Shown here one piece after another: positions 1 through 7,689 of a DNA stretch of 64,000 nucleotides. Positions within the stretch are counted from its first letter, which is position 1; each line of letters opens with the position of its first letter. Both the position numbers and the translations under genes were made by a program. The notes beneath the pieces are model-generated. The model worked only from the letters and a program-made list of their open reading frames with translations. It was not told the origin of the DNA and did not search any database. Source of the stretch: CAYGHE01 sp964349805 (GTDB lineage Bacteria; Patescibacteriota; Saccharimonadia; Saccharimonadales; Saccharimonadaceae); the NCBI GenBank assembly GCA_964349805.1, contig CAYGHE010000002.1, forward strand, positions 21,435 through 85,434, given 5' to 3'.

Positions 1-561
1 GATATGGGTGATGTCTATCGTTGTAGTGCCACCAGCTCGTACCTCGAATTCCGATAAGTCGTTGGCTATTTTCTGGCGCAACTCTAAACGCTTTTCGGAG
101 TTTTTCTCAGCCCACTCATACTTTTTCTCGGGAGGAGCTTGCTGACCTAACAATGATATTGATATTTGACTTTCGCGGTCCTCAATGACTTCACCGTACG
201 GATTTTTTGGCCATATTCCCATTTCTCTAGCATGCCTTTCGGTTATATCGATAATCCGCTCTTTTTCGGCCTTTGTTAAATCTTCGGCGTATTGCAGCTT
301 CCATTCTTCTCGTAGCTCATCATAACGATAATATCTAGTACCACAAGTTGGCATTATGTGTAATCGGTTCAGCTTATGCGCTGGGGCCTCCAAACGATCT
401 ATAACTTGTACTTTAAATTGATCAAATTTACCGCCAGATATAATGCATATTTCGTATTTATCGAGTAACTCCACCAATAGTTCACCCATCTGGTCAGACA
501 TGGGTGATTTAGTCACGGCTAACGTGTCATCAAGATCAAAAGCTATTACTTTTTTACTCAT
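1..561 (-). CDS. HAD-IIB family hydrolase, phosphomannomutase-like (3' end outside window)
   Basis: I translated 187 residues from ATG at 561 down to the left edge; no stop is seen, so the C-terminus is missing. The N-terminus carries HAD motif I as FDLDDTLA (residues 8-15), with two Asp nucleophile/acid positions, and motif II as the Ser in IISGG (about residues 41-45). The last visible residues (VRAGGTTTIDITHI) resemble the segment of eukaryotic-type phosphomannomutases and other HAD-IIB phosphatases that precedes the Lys of motif III. The likely role is a soluble sugar-phosphate phosphatase or mutase; the substrate cannot be told. It starts 5 nt after the tyrS stop and is probably co-transcribed with it. 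The family call is fairly secure, the precise activity is not. Confidence 0.7.
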   Translation of the reverse strand, partial: MSKKVIAFDLDDTLAVTKSPMSDQMGELLVELLDKYEICIISGGKFDQFKVQVIDRLEAPAHKLNRLHIMPTCGTRYYRYDELREEWKLQYAEDLTKAEKERIIDITERHAREMGIWPKNPYGEVIEDRESQISISLLGQQAPPEKKYEWAEKNSEKRLELRQKIANDLSEFEVRAGGTTTIDITHI

Positions 562-566
562 AAATT

Positions 567-1781
567 CTATTTGACCAGCGCGAAGCTGTTCTTGCCTTTT
601 TTGATTAAGTAAATACCATCTAGCGATATGTCATCTGTAGCTTTGTCACTATTGATTGATACTGCGCCAGATCTTATCAACCTTTTAGCATCACCGTTAC
701 TGGCCGCAAGACCCGTTTCAACCATTGTTTCAATTAGACTTTTACCAGAATTGGTGGTTGGAATCTCGTTCGATAAAATCTGTAAATCATCTTCGTTCAG
801 TTTAGACACGTCACCTTCTTCGAACAAAACTTCTGTGACCTTCTCTACACTGGCCGTTCGATCCACCCCATGTACCAACTGCGTAACTTCGTGAGCCAAG
901 GCGCGTTGTGCGGCCCTAGCGCTTGGGTTCTGCTTTACTTCCTGCTCTAGGCGTTCAATTTCTTCTTTAGAAAGCAAAGTGTATATCTTTAAGTAATCAA
1001 CTACGCCGGCATCGTCGGTATTAAGCCAAAACTGGTAAAACTTATAAACGCTGGTCTTAGACTCGTCTAACCAAATCGCGCCGTCCTCTGACTTACCAAA
1101 CTTCACGCCAGTAGACTTATTAACAACTAATGGTGTGGAATAAACGTGCGCTTCTTTATTTTCAAGCCTTCGGATAAGATCAACTCCTGCTATTGAATTA
1201 CCCCATTGATCAGCCCCGCAAAGCTGCAAAGTCACATTATACTCACGGAAAAGGTGTAAAAAGTCATAACCCTGCATTAGCGAATAGCTAAACTCGGCAT
1301 AACTAATACCCTTGCCACCCTCACCAATTCTAGACTGAACGAACTCGCGGCTCAACATCTGCGTAAGAGAAGTATTCTTACCAACTTCGCGCAAAAAATC
1401 TATAACCTTTACATCTTTAAACCAGTCGTAGTTATCTACTAGCATAAAGTTCTGCCCCTCAAAAACCTTGCCATATTCACTAGCTATTTTAGCTTTATTA
1501 TTCGCTACCTCATCTAGACTCTTCAATTTTCTTTCATCAGATTTGCCATCAGGGTCACCTATGATTCCAGTTGCACCGCCAATCAACAAATAGGCCTTGT
1601 GACCATGGATCATAAAGTGGCGCACCATCATAGCTGATGCTAAATTACCAATCTGCATACTGTCGGCACTGGGATCAACCCCCCAATAAAACGAAATTGT
1701 TTTATCGTCTAATTCTCTTAAATCCTTAATGGTCGTCTGGTTAACGAAGCCTCTCCAGGATAATTCTTCGGATAGTTTCAC
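567..1781 (-). CDS. tyrS: tyrosyl-tRNA synthetase
   Basis: This 404-residue cytosolic class I synthetase charges tRNA-Tyr. The class I signature is degenerate (MQIGN in place of HIGN, about residues 42-46) and the KMSKS loop reads KFGKS (about 228-232). The tyrosine-binding segment with LCGADQWGNS is intact at about 188-197. A C-terminal S4 RNA-binding domain covers roughly the last 60 residues. Length is normal for bacterial TyrRS. The start is GTG at 1781; a -10 box lies only 7 nt upstream and there is no Shine-Dalgarno, so the mRNA is probably leaderless. It is divergent from the penicillin-binding protein gene and followed by the HAD hydrolase. Confidence 0.97.
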   Translation of the reverse strand: MKLSEELSWRGFVNQTTIKDLRELDDKTISFYWGVDPSADSMQIGNLASAMMVRHFMIHGHKAYLLIGGATGIIGDPDGKSDERKLKSLDEVANNKAKIASEYGKVFEGQNFMLVDNYDWFKDVKVIDFLREVGKNTSLTQMLSREFVQSRIGEGGKGISYAEFSYSLMQGYDFLHLFREYNVTLQLCGADQWGNSIAGVDLIRRLENKEAHVYSTPLVVNKSTGVKFGKSEDGAIWLDESKTSVYKFYQFWLNTDDAGVVDYLKIYTLLSKEEIERLEQEVKQNPSARAAQRALAHEVTQLVHGVDRTASVEKVTEVLFEEGDVSKLNEDDLQILSNEIPTTNSGKSLIETMVETGLAASNGDAKRLIRSGAVSINSDKATDDISLDGIYLIKKGKNSFALVK

Positions 1782-1788
1782 GTCTTAA

Positions 1789-1794
1789 AGTATA
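1789..1794 (-). promoter_or_regulatory. tyrS -10 box, predicted leaderless
   Basis: Read on the minus strand this is TGC-TATACT, an extended -10 (TGn plus TATACT). The hexamer ends 7 nt before the GTG start, placing the transcription start at or next to the first codon. No good -35 hexamer is visible (ATGCGA at 17-bp spacing). Confidence 0.6.
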
Positions 1795-1829
1795 GCAAAG
1801 GTTGGGGCTTTTCGCATTACAATTAGTGT

Positions 1830-1835
1830 TATAAT
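1830..1835 (+). promoter_or_regulatory. -10 box for the penicillin-binding protein gene
   Basis: TATAAT about 37 nt before the GTG start at 1873, leaving a leader of about 31 nt. AAGG at 1857-1860 may serve as a weak ribosome-binding site. The -35 match is poor. Confidence 0.45.
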
Positions 1836-1872
1836 AGGATGGTAATATTGCTTATGAAGGTAAGAGTTTAAA

Positions 1873-4539
1873 GTGGCTAAGAAAAAATCACATCCGCGCA
1901 AATTAAACTTATATTCTAATTTGTCGCATCGTATCAAACACGGCAAGGACGCTGCCTCGCGCAAGCGCGCCCAATACTTAGCTACGCTTCCCAAACATCC
2001 AGTCAAACGTTTCTTCCATCGATTGCATCCAAAACGCCTGTGGAAATACTGGTTTAGCCGACAAGGGGCAATAATGGCCCTTAAGGTTACTGGTGTGGCA
2101 ATCCTATTGATGGTTTTGCTTGTGGGAGGATTATTCGCCTATTTCCGCAAAGACCTTAATGCGATACGACCCGGTGAAATCGATAAACGAGTGCAAAGCA
2201 CAGTAACTACCTATCTAGACCGTAACGGTGAAGTTTTGTGGGATGACAAAGGTGACGGTAATTATAAGTTAGTTGTAGAAAGCGATGAGCTTAGCGATTA
2301 CCTCAAACAAGCCACTATAGCTATCGAGGACAAAGATTTCTATAAACATAGCGGTGTTAGCATGTCAGGTTTAGCTAGAGCCTTCTTTAATAACCTAAGT
2401 GGTGGAAGCGTACAGGGAGGATCAACCCTCACGCAACAGTTAGTAAAACAGGTTTTCTTTGCCGACGAAGCTCAAGATCGAAGCTGGGGCGGAATACCTC
2501 GTAAGATTAAAGAGTTAATTTTATCAATTGAAGTAGAACGAATGTACGACAAGGAGCAGATTCTTACTCTGTACCTCAACGAATCCCCATATGGTGGCCG
2601 TCGAAATGGGGCGGAATCTGGAGCCCAAACCTACTTTGGCAAATCGTCCAAAGATTTAACCTTACCCGAAGCGGCTTTATTGGCAGCTATACCGCAAAAC
2701 CCAGCAGTTTACGACCCTTACAACGTTCTTGGACATGAGGGATTGATAGCCAGACAACACCGAGTACTTGATAGTATGGCCTCTGAAGGTTATATAACTA
2801 AGGAAGAAGCCGAGAAAGCCAAAGAATATCCTATTATCGACCACATTAATCCGGAATCAAGCCAATTTACTAACATTAAAGCCCCTCACTTCGTGCAGAT
2901 GGCTCGCAGCGAGTTAGAAGCAGAGCTTGGTAAATCAACTGTTGGTCGTGGAGGATTAACGGTAACTACTACTCTAGATATTCGCATCCAAAACAAACTA
3001 GAAGAAGCGATGGATGACATGTTCAATTCTTATGTACCTAATGCCGCAGGTTTTAGTAACGGAGCAGCCACTGTCGAAGACACTAAAACTGGTCAGATAG
3101 TCGCCCTTGTTGGTAGCCGTGATTTCGAATACGAAGGTTACGGCCAAGATAATGCCGCCACTGCTTACCTGCAACCAGGGTCATCAATCAAACCTCTAGT
3201 GTACGCAGAGTTGTTCGAGAAGAAACCTGCTGGGCAATTAAATTATGGTAGTGGTACCATTCTAAAAGATGAAAACATAGATTCTATCTATGGAGCTCGG
3301 CTTCAAAACGTTGATCGAGGGTTTAAGGGCGATATCACTATCCGCTCTGGGCTTGCCACTTCCCGTAACATACCTGCTGTTAAAGCTATGTATATCTCGG
3401 GTGTTGAGCCAACACTTGCAACGATTCGTGACCTAGGCGGATCTAGTTATTGTACCCAGGGTAATGAAACTCAAGTTGGCTTAGCTTCGGCAATTGGTGG
3501 ATGCGGAATCAAACAAGTTGATCTAATTAATGCTTACGCTTCGCTCGGACGAGAAGGTGTATACAAGCCGCAATCTACCGTTTTAGAAGTAAAGAACCAC
3601 TCTGGAGAAACACTTATTAAATGGTCAGACACCGCTGGTGAACAAATCATTGATCCCCAGGCCGCTTATATAGTTGCTGATATTCTTACTGACGATAACG
3701 CTCGCGCCCCCTTGACAGGCCGTTTTGCTACCGGTATGTCTATTCCTGGCGTCAAAACAGCTACAAAAACTGGTACGTCCGACAAGGATGGATTCGCTAA
3801 AGATATTTGGATGGTAAGTTATAGCCCAGCGCTCACTATGGGTGTGTGGTTAGGTAACTCCGATGCTACAGTTTTACGCCAAAGCAGCTCATTGATACCT
3901 GGTCCAATTCTAGCTAAAGTTCTAGAATATGCGCACAAAGATATTTATGCCTCTCAAGGATTGTGGCAACCTAATGATTGGTATACGCAACCGGCCGGTA
4001 TTCAGAGAGTTGGCGGAGAGGTTTACCCATCTTGGTGGAGCAAAGCTCAGGGTCAATCAGACACCAAGTTAACATTCGATAAAGTCTCTAAAAAACGAGC
4101 CACGAATTGTACGCCTCCTGATGCGCGTATCGAGATTGACGTTATTAAGATGATCGATCCCGTTACCAAAAAAGATATCTATATCGCACCCGATGGGTAT
4201 GACGGCAATAGTGAAGATGATGTTCACTGTGCAGGTGGTGTAGCAGATGTTAAACCAACAGCCTCTGTAACTTGGGATCCAGTGAATCCTAATAGGTACA
4301 GGCTAACTGCTAACGTAACCCAGGGTACATTTGGCATAACTACCGTTGAAATCATAGTCGGTGGCACGGTCGTGGCTACAATACAGGCTCCTGGACCCTA
4401 TACTTACATATACAATGTCCCGTCTTCGGAAACTCAGGCCAAAAGCCTTTCCGTCAAAGTTGTTGATAGCGGCCTATACACAGCCACTGGTTCCTCAACT
4501 AAGGGGCCTATCCCAGCTCCCGACAAAGACGAAGATTAA
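1873..4539 (+). CDS. class A penicillin-binding protein (PBP1A-like transglycosylase/transpeptidase)
   Basis: This 888-residue bifunctional enzyme polymerises and cross-links peptidoglycan outside the membrane. A basic cytoplasmic tail of about 65 residues is followed by one membrane segment (about 68-92). The GT51 glycosyltransferase domain has the catalytic EDKDFYKHSG motif and QGGSTLTQQLVKQ. The transpeptidase domain has the nucleophile motif SSIK (in QPGSSIKPL), SRN (in ATSRNIPA) and KTGT (in TKTGTSDKDG). About 120 C-terminal residues after the last helix look like an Ig-like/fibronectin-type extension. The start is GTG with a weak AAGG site. Presence of a full class A PBP means the cell builds its own murein. 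It converges with the PIN-TRAM gene, 7 nt apart. Confidence 0.96.
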   Translation: MAKKKSHPRKLNLYSNLSHRIKHGKDAASRKRAQYLATLPKHPVKRFFHRLHPKRLWKYWFSRQGAIMALKVTGVAILLMVLLVGGLFAYFRKDLNAIRPGEIDKRVQSTVTTYLDRNGEVLWDDKGDGNYKLVVESDELSDYLKQATIAIEDKDFYKHSGVSMSGLARAFFNNLSGGSVQGGSTLTQQLVKQVFFADEAQDRSWGGIPRKIKELILSIEVERMYDKEQILTLYLNESPYGGRRNGAESGAQTYFGKSSKDLTLPEAALLAAIPQNPAVYDPYNVLGHEGLIARQHRVLDSMASEGYITKEEAEKAKEYPIIDHINPESSQFTNIKAPHFVQMARSELEAELGKSTVGRGGLTVTTTLDIRIQNKLEEAMDDMFNSYVPNAAGFSNGAATVEDTKTGQIVALVGSRDFEYEGYGQDNAATAYLQPGSSIKPLVYAELFEKKPAGQLNYGSGTILKDENIDSIYGARLQNVDRGFKGDITIRSGLATSRNIPAVKAMYISGVEPTLATIRDLGGSSYCTQGNETQVGLASAIGGCGIKQVDLINAYASLGREGVYKPQSTVLEVKNHSGETLIKWSDTAGEQIIDPQAAYIVADILTDDNARAPLTGRFATGMSIPGVKTATKTGTSDKDGFAKDIWMVSYSPALTMGVWLGNSDATVLRQSSSLIPGPILAKVLEYAHKDIYASQGLWQPNDWYTQPAGIQRVGGEVYPSWWSKAQGQSDTKLTFDKVSKKRATNCTPPDARIEIDVIKMIDPVTKKDIYIAPDGYDGNSEDDVHCAGGVADVKPTASVTWDPVNPNRYRLTANVTQGTFGITTVEIIVGGTVVATIQAPGPYTYIYNVPSSETQAKSLSVKVVDSGLYTATGSSTKGPIPAPDKDED

Positions 4540-4546
4540 ATAAGTT

Positions 4547-5293
4547 CTATTTAGATTTTGGATTTGATTGCTTGCGGTGTTTTGATTCGCGACTAGATTC
4601 TTTTTCGTTAACAAGCTTGGCGAACATCATTCTGCCGGCTGCGGTTTGTAGACTACGAATAAATTCTACTTCTACTGTCTTACCTATGTACGAGCTAGCG
4701 CGTTCTATCACTACCATAGTGCCATCACCCAAGTAACCCACGGCTTGATGAGAGTCTTGACCATGCTGTATTAATTCGATGTGCGTTTTTTCTCCTGGCA
4801 AATGCAGCATACGCAAACTCATTGCTAAATCATTGATGTTCAACACTTTGATGCCCTCGACTAGAGCCACCTTTGCCAAATTGTAGTCTATAGTACAAAT
4901 TGACCCATTGTATCGTTTGGCTAATTTTAGCAACCTGCTGTCGACACCCTCCTCAGCTCGATTGCTGTCTCGGAATATTTTGACCTTAACCATAGGCATC
5001 TCTTGCAATTCGGCCACCACGTCCAAACCGTGTCTAGCCCGCGTACGTTTGTCACTGTCCCCAGTATCAGCCAGCAGTTGCAGCTCGCCTATAACACTAC
5101 GAGGAATATATAAAGCCGTATCGACAAAACCAGATCGCGCCACTGATGTAATTCGCCCGTCGATTAAGACCGAGGTGTCAACGAATATCGGCCGTGAGGT
5201 TCTTTGTTGCCCTTTTTTGAGTACCCTAGTTAAAAATAAATAGCTAGTTTGGATTGCTATTAAAGTTAGCATTGTTACGATAAATAATTCCAT
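4547..5293 (-). CDS. membrane-anchored PIN-TRAM domain protein (YacL-like)
   Basis: This 248-residue protein has an N-terminal hydrophobic segment (about residues 3-22), a PIN nuclease domain starting at IFVDTSVLIDGRI with its first Asp pair, further acidic residues near 115-140 (EEGVDSRLLK, CTIDYN), and a C-terminal TRAM domain (about 170-235). The charged tail is Lys/Ser-rich. PIN domains are Mg-dependent RNases; the YacL-like membrane-bound forms have no firmly known substrate. The start at ATG 5293 has an AAAGGAAA site upstream. It is 20 nt downstream of radA, a common pairing in many bacteria, and probably in the same transcript. Confidence 0.88.
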   Translation of the reverse strand: MELFIVTMLTLIAIQTSYLFLTRVLKKGQQRTSRPIFVDTSVLIDGRITSVARSGFVDTALYIPRSVIGELQLLADTGDSDKRTRARHGLDVVAELQEMPMVKVKIFRDSNRAEEGVDSRLLKLAKRYNGSICTIDYNLAKVALVEGIKVLNINDLAMSLRMLHLPGEKTHIELIQHGQDSHQAVGYLGDGTMVVIERASSYIGKTVEVEFIRSLQTAAGRMMFAKLVNEKESSRESKHRKQSNPKSK

Positions 5294-5313
5294 GTTTAAA
5301 ATGTTTCCTTTCT

Positions 5314-6669
5314 TTATTGGCGCAGGTAGTCTACTAGTGCTTCTCGCAGATCACGTACGCCTTTGATAAATGTTGTTTTGCTGTTACTTTTTGGAGCTAC
5401 TGCTGTTTTGAAACCTAATTTTTTAGCTTCGGCTATCCGCTGGTCCACGAACGACGCCGAACGTATTTCGCCACCTAATCCAACTTCACCAAACACCACG
5501 GTGTGTTCGTCTATGCGTCTGGCAGCAGCCGCACTAGCTAGTGACATACAGACAGCTAAATCAGCCGCCTGATCGTTTAATTTCAAACCACCTACGACGT
5601 TTATGTATACGTCTTTGTCGGAAAAGTTAAGTTTAGTACGCCTCTCTAGCACGGCTATCAAAAGATTTAGGCGGTTAAGGTCAAATCCGCTAGAAGTACG
5701 TTTAGGGTAACCAAAAACCGTGGGATTTACTAACGCTTGAATCTCAACCAATATAGGTCTAGTGCCTTCAAGTGTAGCCAACACTACTGACCCATCCGTG
5801 TTATTACGTTCAGCCAGTAAAGCGGCTGAAGGGTTTTCAACCGTAGAAAGTCCAGAATCCAGCATCTCAAAAATCGCTGTTTCTCGTGTAGATCCAAAAC
5901 GGTTTTTAGCTGCTCTTATTACTTTGAAACCGCCGTATCTATCGCCTTCGAATTGTAAAACCACATCCACTAGATGCTCTAGGACTTTAGGACCAGCGAT
6001 ACTGCCCTCTTTGGTGACGTGTCCAACAAATATAACCGCAGCGTTTGATTGCTTGGCCGCTTGAATAATTACATTGCTACTGTTGGTGATCTGGCTAACA
6101 GTACCCGGAGCGGAGGTAATAGTTTCAAGGGATAGAGTTTGAACAGAATCAACAATTATTAGCCGATACTCTGATGATCTGATAGTCGCAGCGATATCTT
6201 CGGCGCTCGTAACTGCTACAAAGCCTAGGCCTTTGGCATTATGCGCGCCTAAACGATCGGCTCGCAGCTTTACCTGGTCGGCCGATTCCTCGCCACTGGC
6301 ATATAAAACTGGTGTGTCTTTGGCTATATTAGCTGCGATTTGCAAAAGTAATGTGCTTTTACCTATGCCAGGTTGGCCAGCCATCAAAATCACGCTGCCT
6401 GGTAGAATACCACCGCCTAAAACTGCGTCAAAATCATCAAAACCGCTAGATAAACGCTTGTTACTGTCTGTAACTGTTATAGAACCGATGGTTTGAGCTT
6501 TCAAAACCCTGCCTGATTGCGCCCCTCGAGCCACAGCAGACTTACCAGTCACTTCATACGGTTGTTCTACTAAACTATTCCATTCGCCACACTCAGCGCA
6601 TCTACCAGCCCATTTTGGATATTTAGCTCCGCATTGCTGGCAGACAAATTGCGTTTTTAACTTTGCCAT
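5314..6669 (-). CDS. radA: DNA repair protein RadA
   Basis: A 451-residue RecA-like ATPase that promotes branch migration during recombinational repair. The N-terminal zinc finger (CQQC near 10-13, CAEC near 25-28), Walker A (GQPGIGKST, about 98-106), the RadA-specific KNRFGS motif (about residues 255-260) and a C-terminal Lon-like domain (about 270-451) are all present in order. Length matches the family. The ATG at 6669 is 7 nt after a -10 box, with no Shine-Dalgarno. It is followed by the PIN-TRAM gene. Confidence 0.97.
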   Translation of the reverse strand: MAKLKTQFVCQQCGAKYPKWAGRCAECGEWNSLVEQPYEVTGKSAVARGAQSGRVLKAQTIGSITVTDSNKRLSSGFDDFDAVLGGGILPGSVILMAGQPGIGKSTLLLQIAANIAKDTPVLYASGEESADQVKLRADRLGAHNAKGLGFVAVTSAEDIAATIRSSEYRLIIVDSVQTLSLETITSAPGTVSQITNSSNVIIQAAKQSNAAVIFVGHVTKEGSIAGPKVLEHLVDVVLQFEGDRYGGFKVIRAAKNRFGSTRETAIFEMLDSGLSTVENPSAALLAERNNTDGSVVLATLEGTRPILVEIQALVNPTVFGYPKRTSSGFDLNRLNLLIAVLERRTKLNFSDKDVYINVVGGLKLNDQAADLAVCMSLASAAAARRIDEHTVVFGEVGLGGEIRSASFVDQRIAEAKKLGFKTAVAPKSNSKTTFIKGVRDLREALVDYLRQ

Positions 6670-6676
6670 TACAACC

Positions 6677-6682
6677 AGTATA
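6677..6682 (-). promoter_or_regulatory. radA -10 box, predicted leaderless
   Basis: TATACT on the minus strand, 7 nt before ATG. It lies just past the stop codon of the upstream zincin gene, so radA could be transcribed independently of clpC. TTGCTC occurs 19 bp upstream as a possible weak -35. Confidence 0.5.
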
Positions 6683-6684
6683 CC

Positions 6685-7689
6685 TTATATAGATGGCGGC
6701 GGAGCAAGGGTGCTGTCAATACTCTCATACAACTCACTGGCTTCGCTCGCAACGATATTGTATTCGGCCAGAATCTCGTTATACAAAGCTATATCTTGGT
6801 TAATACTGGCACGTTGGTTATTTAAATCTTCTACCCGAGCTGCCAAAATAGCTCGCTCGTTATTAAATTGTGCCTGAGAAGAAAAGTCCCCATTATTAGC
6901 CCTAGTGTTAAACGTTGCTATGTCGGCATTTAAAGTTATTGTGTCATTATTGTATCTGACAGATTCAGAGGCTATTTTTTCTGACAAACCAGCTAACTGA
7001 TCGGCTAACTCGTTAACCCTACTGGTTAAACTAGCTAGAAGACCACTGTATTGGTTGTACAGTTCTACGACCCTGTTTCGGTTTTTGAAATATTTGGCAT
7101 AATATTGTTCTAACTCTTCACTAATATCGCCTACTTCGGTGCCTATGATAGAGTGAAGCTCGTTATGACGCTGGCCAGGCTCTACTTGATCATAAAAAGC
7201 CATCCTTGTTAACAGCTCTTCGTCCAATATTAGTTTTTGATATTCCTCTTCTAGGAGTGCGTCAACTCGATTCCTCTCTGTCTCGCTTAGCCTCTCATAA
7301 ATTGCGTGCAGGGTTTCGTGGGCGGCAGTTACCTCTCTTATACCATCCAGCCTAGGATCGGTTACGTCATAAATATAAATTCGCCCACTTGTATAGCAAC
7401 CTAAAACTGACACACTATACTCTATCTTGCGGCAGATATTATTGAACTCTTGAGTGCCTTCCAAAACTGGCTGACTAGCTAGGTATAAGAATTTACCCCT
7501 ATTATTCATGCCCGCACGTTCAACTAGCCGTACCACATCTTCGTCGGCATCGTATTGCCACACGGTTAATTGATCCGCAACATATTGTCTGTTTTGCAGT
7601 AAAGCGAACGAAGCGGCAAATAGAGTCAAGACCGCGATCGCCGTTAACAATAATTTACCTAGTCCTGGTCTATTCTTCTTTGGTGACAT
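6685..7689 (-). CDS. membrane-anchored zincin-like putative metallopeptidase with coiled-coil tail
   Basis: This 334-residue protein has an N-terminal transmembrane segment (about 11-29) and then an extracytoplasmic domain holding HETLH (HExxH, in TAAHETLHAIYERL, about residues 122-135). About 45 residues later EPGQRHNELH and IIGTE offer possible third zinc ligands. Residues 205-325 are predicted coiled coil rich in Asn/Ala/Glu. HExxH is the active-site helix of gluzincin-type zinc proteases; I do not recognise the exact family. The first 20 nt of the gene overlap the end of clpC, so the two are translationally linked. A role in envelope proteolysis or protein quality control is inference from that link. 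Confidence 0.6.
   Translation of the reverse strand: MSPKKNRPGLGKLLLTAIAVLTLFAASFALLQNRQYVADQLTVWQYDADEDVVRLVERAGMNNRGKFLYLASQPVLEGTQEFNNICRKIEYSVSVLGCYTSGRIYIYDVTDPRLDGIREVTAAHETLHAIYERLSETERNRVDALLEEEYQKLILDEELLTRMAFYDQVEPGQRHNELHSIIGTEVGDISEELEQYYAKYFKNRNRVVELYNQYSGLLASLTSRVNELADQLAGLSEKIASESVRYNNDTITLNADIATFNTRANNGDFSSQAQFNNERAILAARVEDLNNQRASINQDIALYNEILAEYNIVASEASELYESIDSTLAPPPSI

Noticed and set aside
1785..2006. 73-codon minus-strand frame upstream of tyrS
   Set aside because: It overlaps both divergent promoters and the start of the penicillin-binding protein gene; no family features.
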